Positions 63,731 through 64,000 of a stretch of DNA of 64,000 nt are shown piece by piece (position 1 is the first letter of the stretch; each line of letters starts with the position of its first letter). Below the pieces are notes generated by a model. It searched no databases. It had not been told where the DNA came from and worked only from the letters and a program-made list of their open reading frames with translations. Position numbers and translations under genes: made by a program. Source of the stretch: Streptomyces camelliae (GTDB lineage Bacteria > Actinomycetota > Actinomycetes > Streptomycetales > Streptomycetaceae); NCBI RefSeq assembly GCF_027625935.1, contig NZ_CP115300.1:744001-808000 (forward strand). The letters are read 5' to 3'.

Positions 63731-63829
63731 TGAACGGTCGTCCTCACAGGTCGGTGTGCTCGGTTCGCGCGACGGCCCGGCTCGGCCGTGCCCGGGGGCG
63801 GTCGGCTGCTTCCGTCCGGACCCTGGGGC

Positions 63830-63844
63830 GTTACACTGTGACAC
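63830..63844. promoter_or_regulatory. TetR operator and leaderless promoter
   Basis: GTTACACTGTGAC (63830-63842) is a near-perfect palindrome with one mismatch. It contains TACACT (63832-63837), a good -10, only seven bases before the TetR ATG at 63845. The transcript would start at the ATG itself, and the regulator would sit on its own core promoter. Confidence 0.6.
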
Positions 63845-64000
63845 ATGACGCCTATTCGTCACAACGGTTCGGACAATGATCACGTCCTCGACGCGGTACG
63901 CGACTGTGTGCTCGCCGTCGGAGTCCGCCGCACCACCCTCGCCGACGTGGCCCGCCGCGCCGGTGTCTCCCGGATGACGCTGTACCGGCGCTGGCCGGAT
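63845..64000 (+). CDS. TetR-family regulator, cut by window end
   Basis: The first 52 codons are in the window. ATG 63845 begins MTPIRHNGSDNDHVLDAVRD and continues TTLADVARRAGVSRMTLYRR, a standard TetR helix-turn-helix. No Shine-Dalgarno sequence precedes it; see the leaderless promoter. Divergent from the alkyl-DHAP-synthase-like gene, which it probably represses. Confidence 0.85.
   Translation, partial: MTPIRHNGSDNDHVLDAVRDCVLAVGVRRTTLADVARRAGVSRMTLYRRWPD

Overview
The window is high-GC actinobacterial DNA and looks like a Streptomyces chromosomal arm or arm-proximal region. The evidence is very high third-position GC, many GTG starts, ATGA-coupled genes, mycothiol-type enzymes, many TetR/LysR/MerR/two-component regulators, secreted Tat/Sec enzymes, and several IS relics. 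No rRNA, tRNA, CRISPR array, phage module, restriction system or large biosynthetic cluster was seen.

Left part (1-9 kb): a decayed IS1634-type transposase, then a divergent pair of secreted carbohydrate enzymes (GH97 and GH43 plus ricin-type lectin), a secreted serine protease, and an IS5-type transposase tail. An alcohol dehydrogenase/tautomerase operon lies divergent to a TetR gene, with two copies of a palindromic operator between them. 9-15 kb: membrane proteins and transporters (SatP-like, NCS1), a lipoprotein polysaccharide deacetylase, an SMI1/KNR4 protein and a DinB/maleylpyruvate-isomerase-like protein. 15-21.5 kb: an ABC exporter divergent from a NarL-type two-component system, then an intradiol dioxygenase and maleylacetate reductase (lower hydroxyquinol pathway). 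21.5-25.7 kb: an SRPBCC protein divergent from a frameshifted LysR gene, a desaturase and a dicarboxylate symporter. 25.8-26.9 kb is a gene graveyard: a LacI regulator and a sugar isomerase fused by a deletion, then a chimeric oxidoreductase/isomerase pseudogene.

Middle (27-43 kb): GAPDH, a GlxA-type regulator, long-form argG, a class B penicillin-binding protein, a TetR/epimerase pair with twin operators, a double-HTH MerR regulator divergent from an erythromycin-esterase-family gene, an LmeA-like lipid-binding protein with two DnaA boxes upstream, a methyltransferase, a MetE-like paralogue that appears to have lost its zinc ligands, and a histone-H1-like lysine-rich protein. 43-50 kb: a hypothetical protein, short-chain dehydrogenase, YdeI-like protein, orphan sensor kinase with a perfect palindrome upstream, a phytoene-desaturase-like oxidoreductase, and a 25-residue bL37-like ribosomal protein gene.

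Right part (50-64 kb): a GreA/GreB-like protein converges on a Clp ATPase that has a UVR-type linker but seems to lack the ClpP-docking loop. A LysR regulator, an IS481-family element and a MITE inserted in tandem CTAG sites then precede fdhD and a YdeP-type formate-dehydrogenase-like molybdoenzyme. These are divergent from moeA across a promoter carrying LysR-type palindromes, so LysR, FdhD, Fdh and MoeA form one functional unit that the two insertions have split. The window ends with a hot-dog thioesterase, a degenerate Nudix protein, a YegS-type lipid kinase, an alkyl-DHAP-synthase-like flavoprotein (together a candidate ether-lipid module) and the start of a probably leaderless TetR gene.
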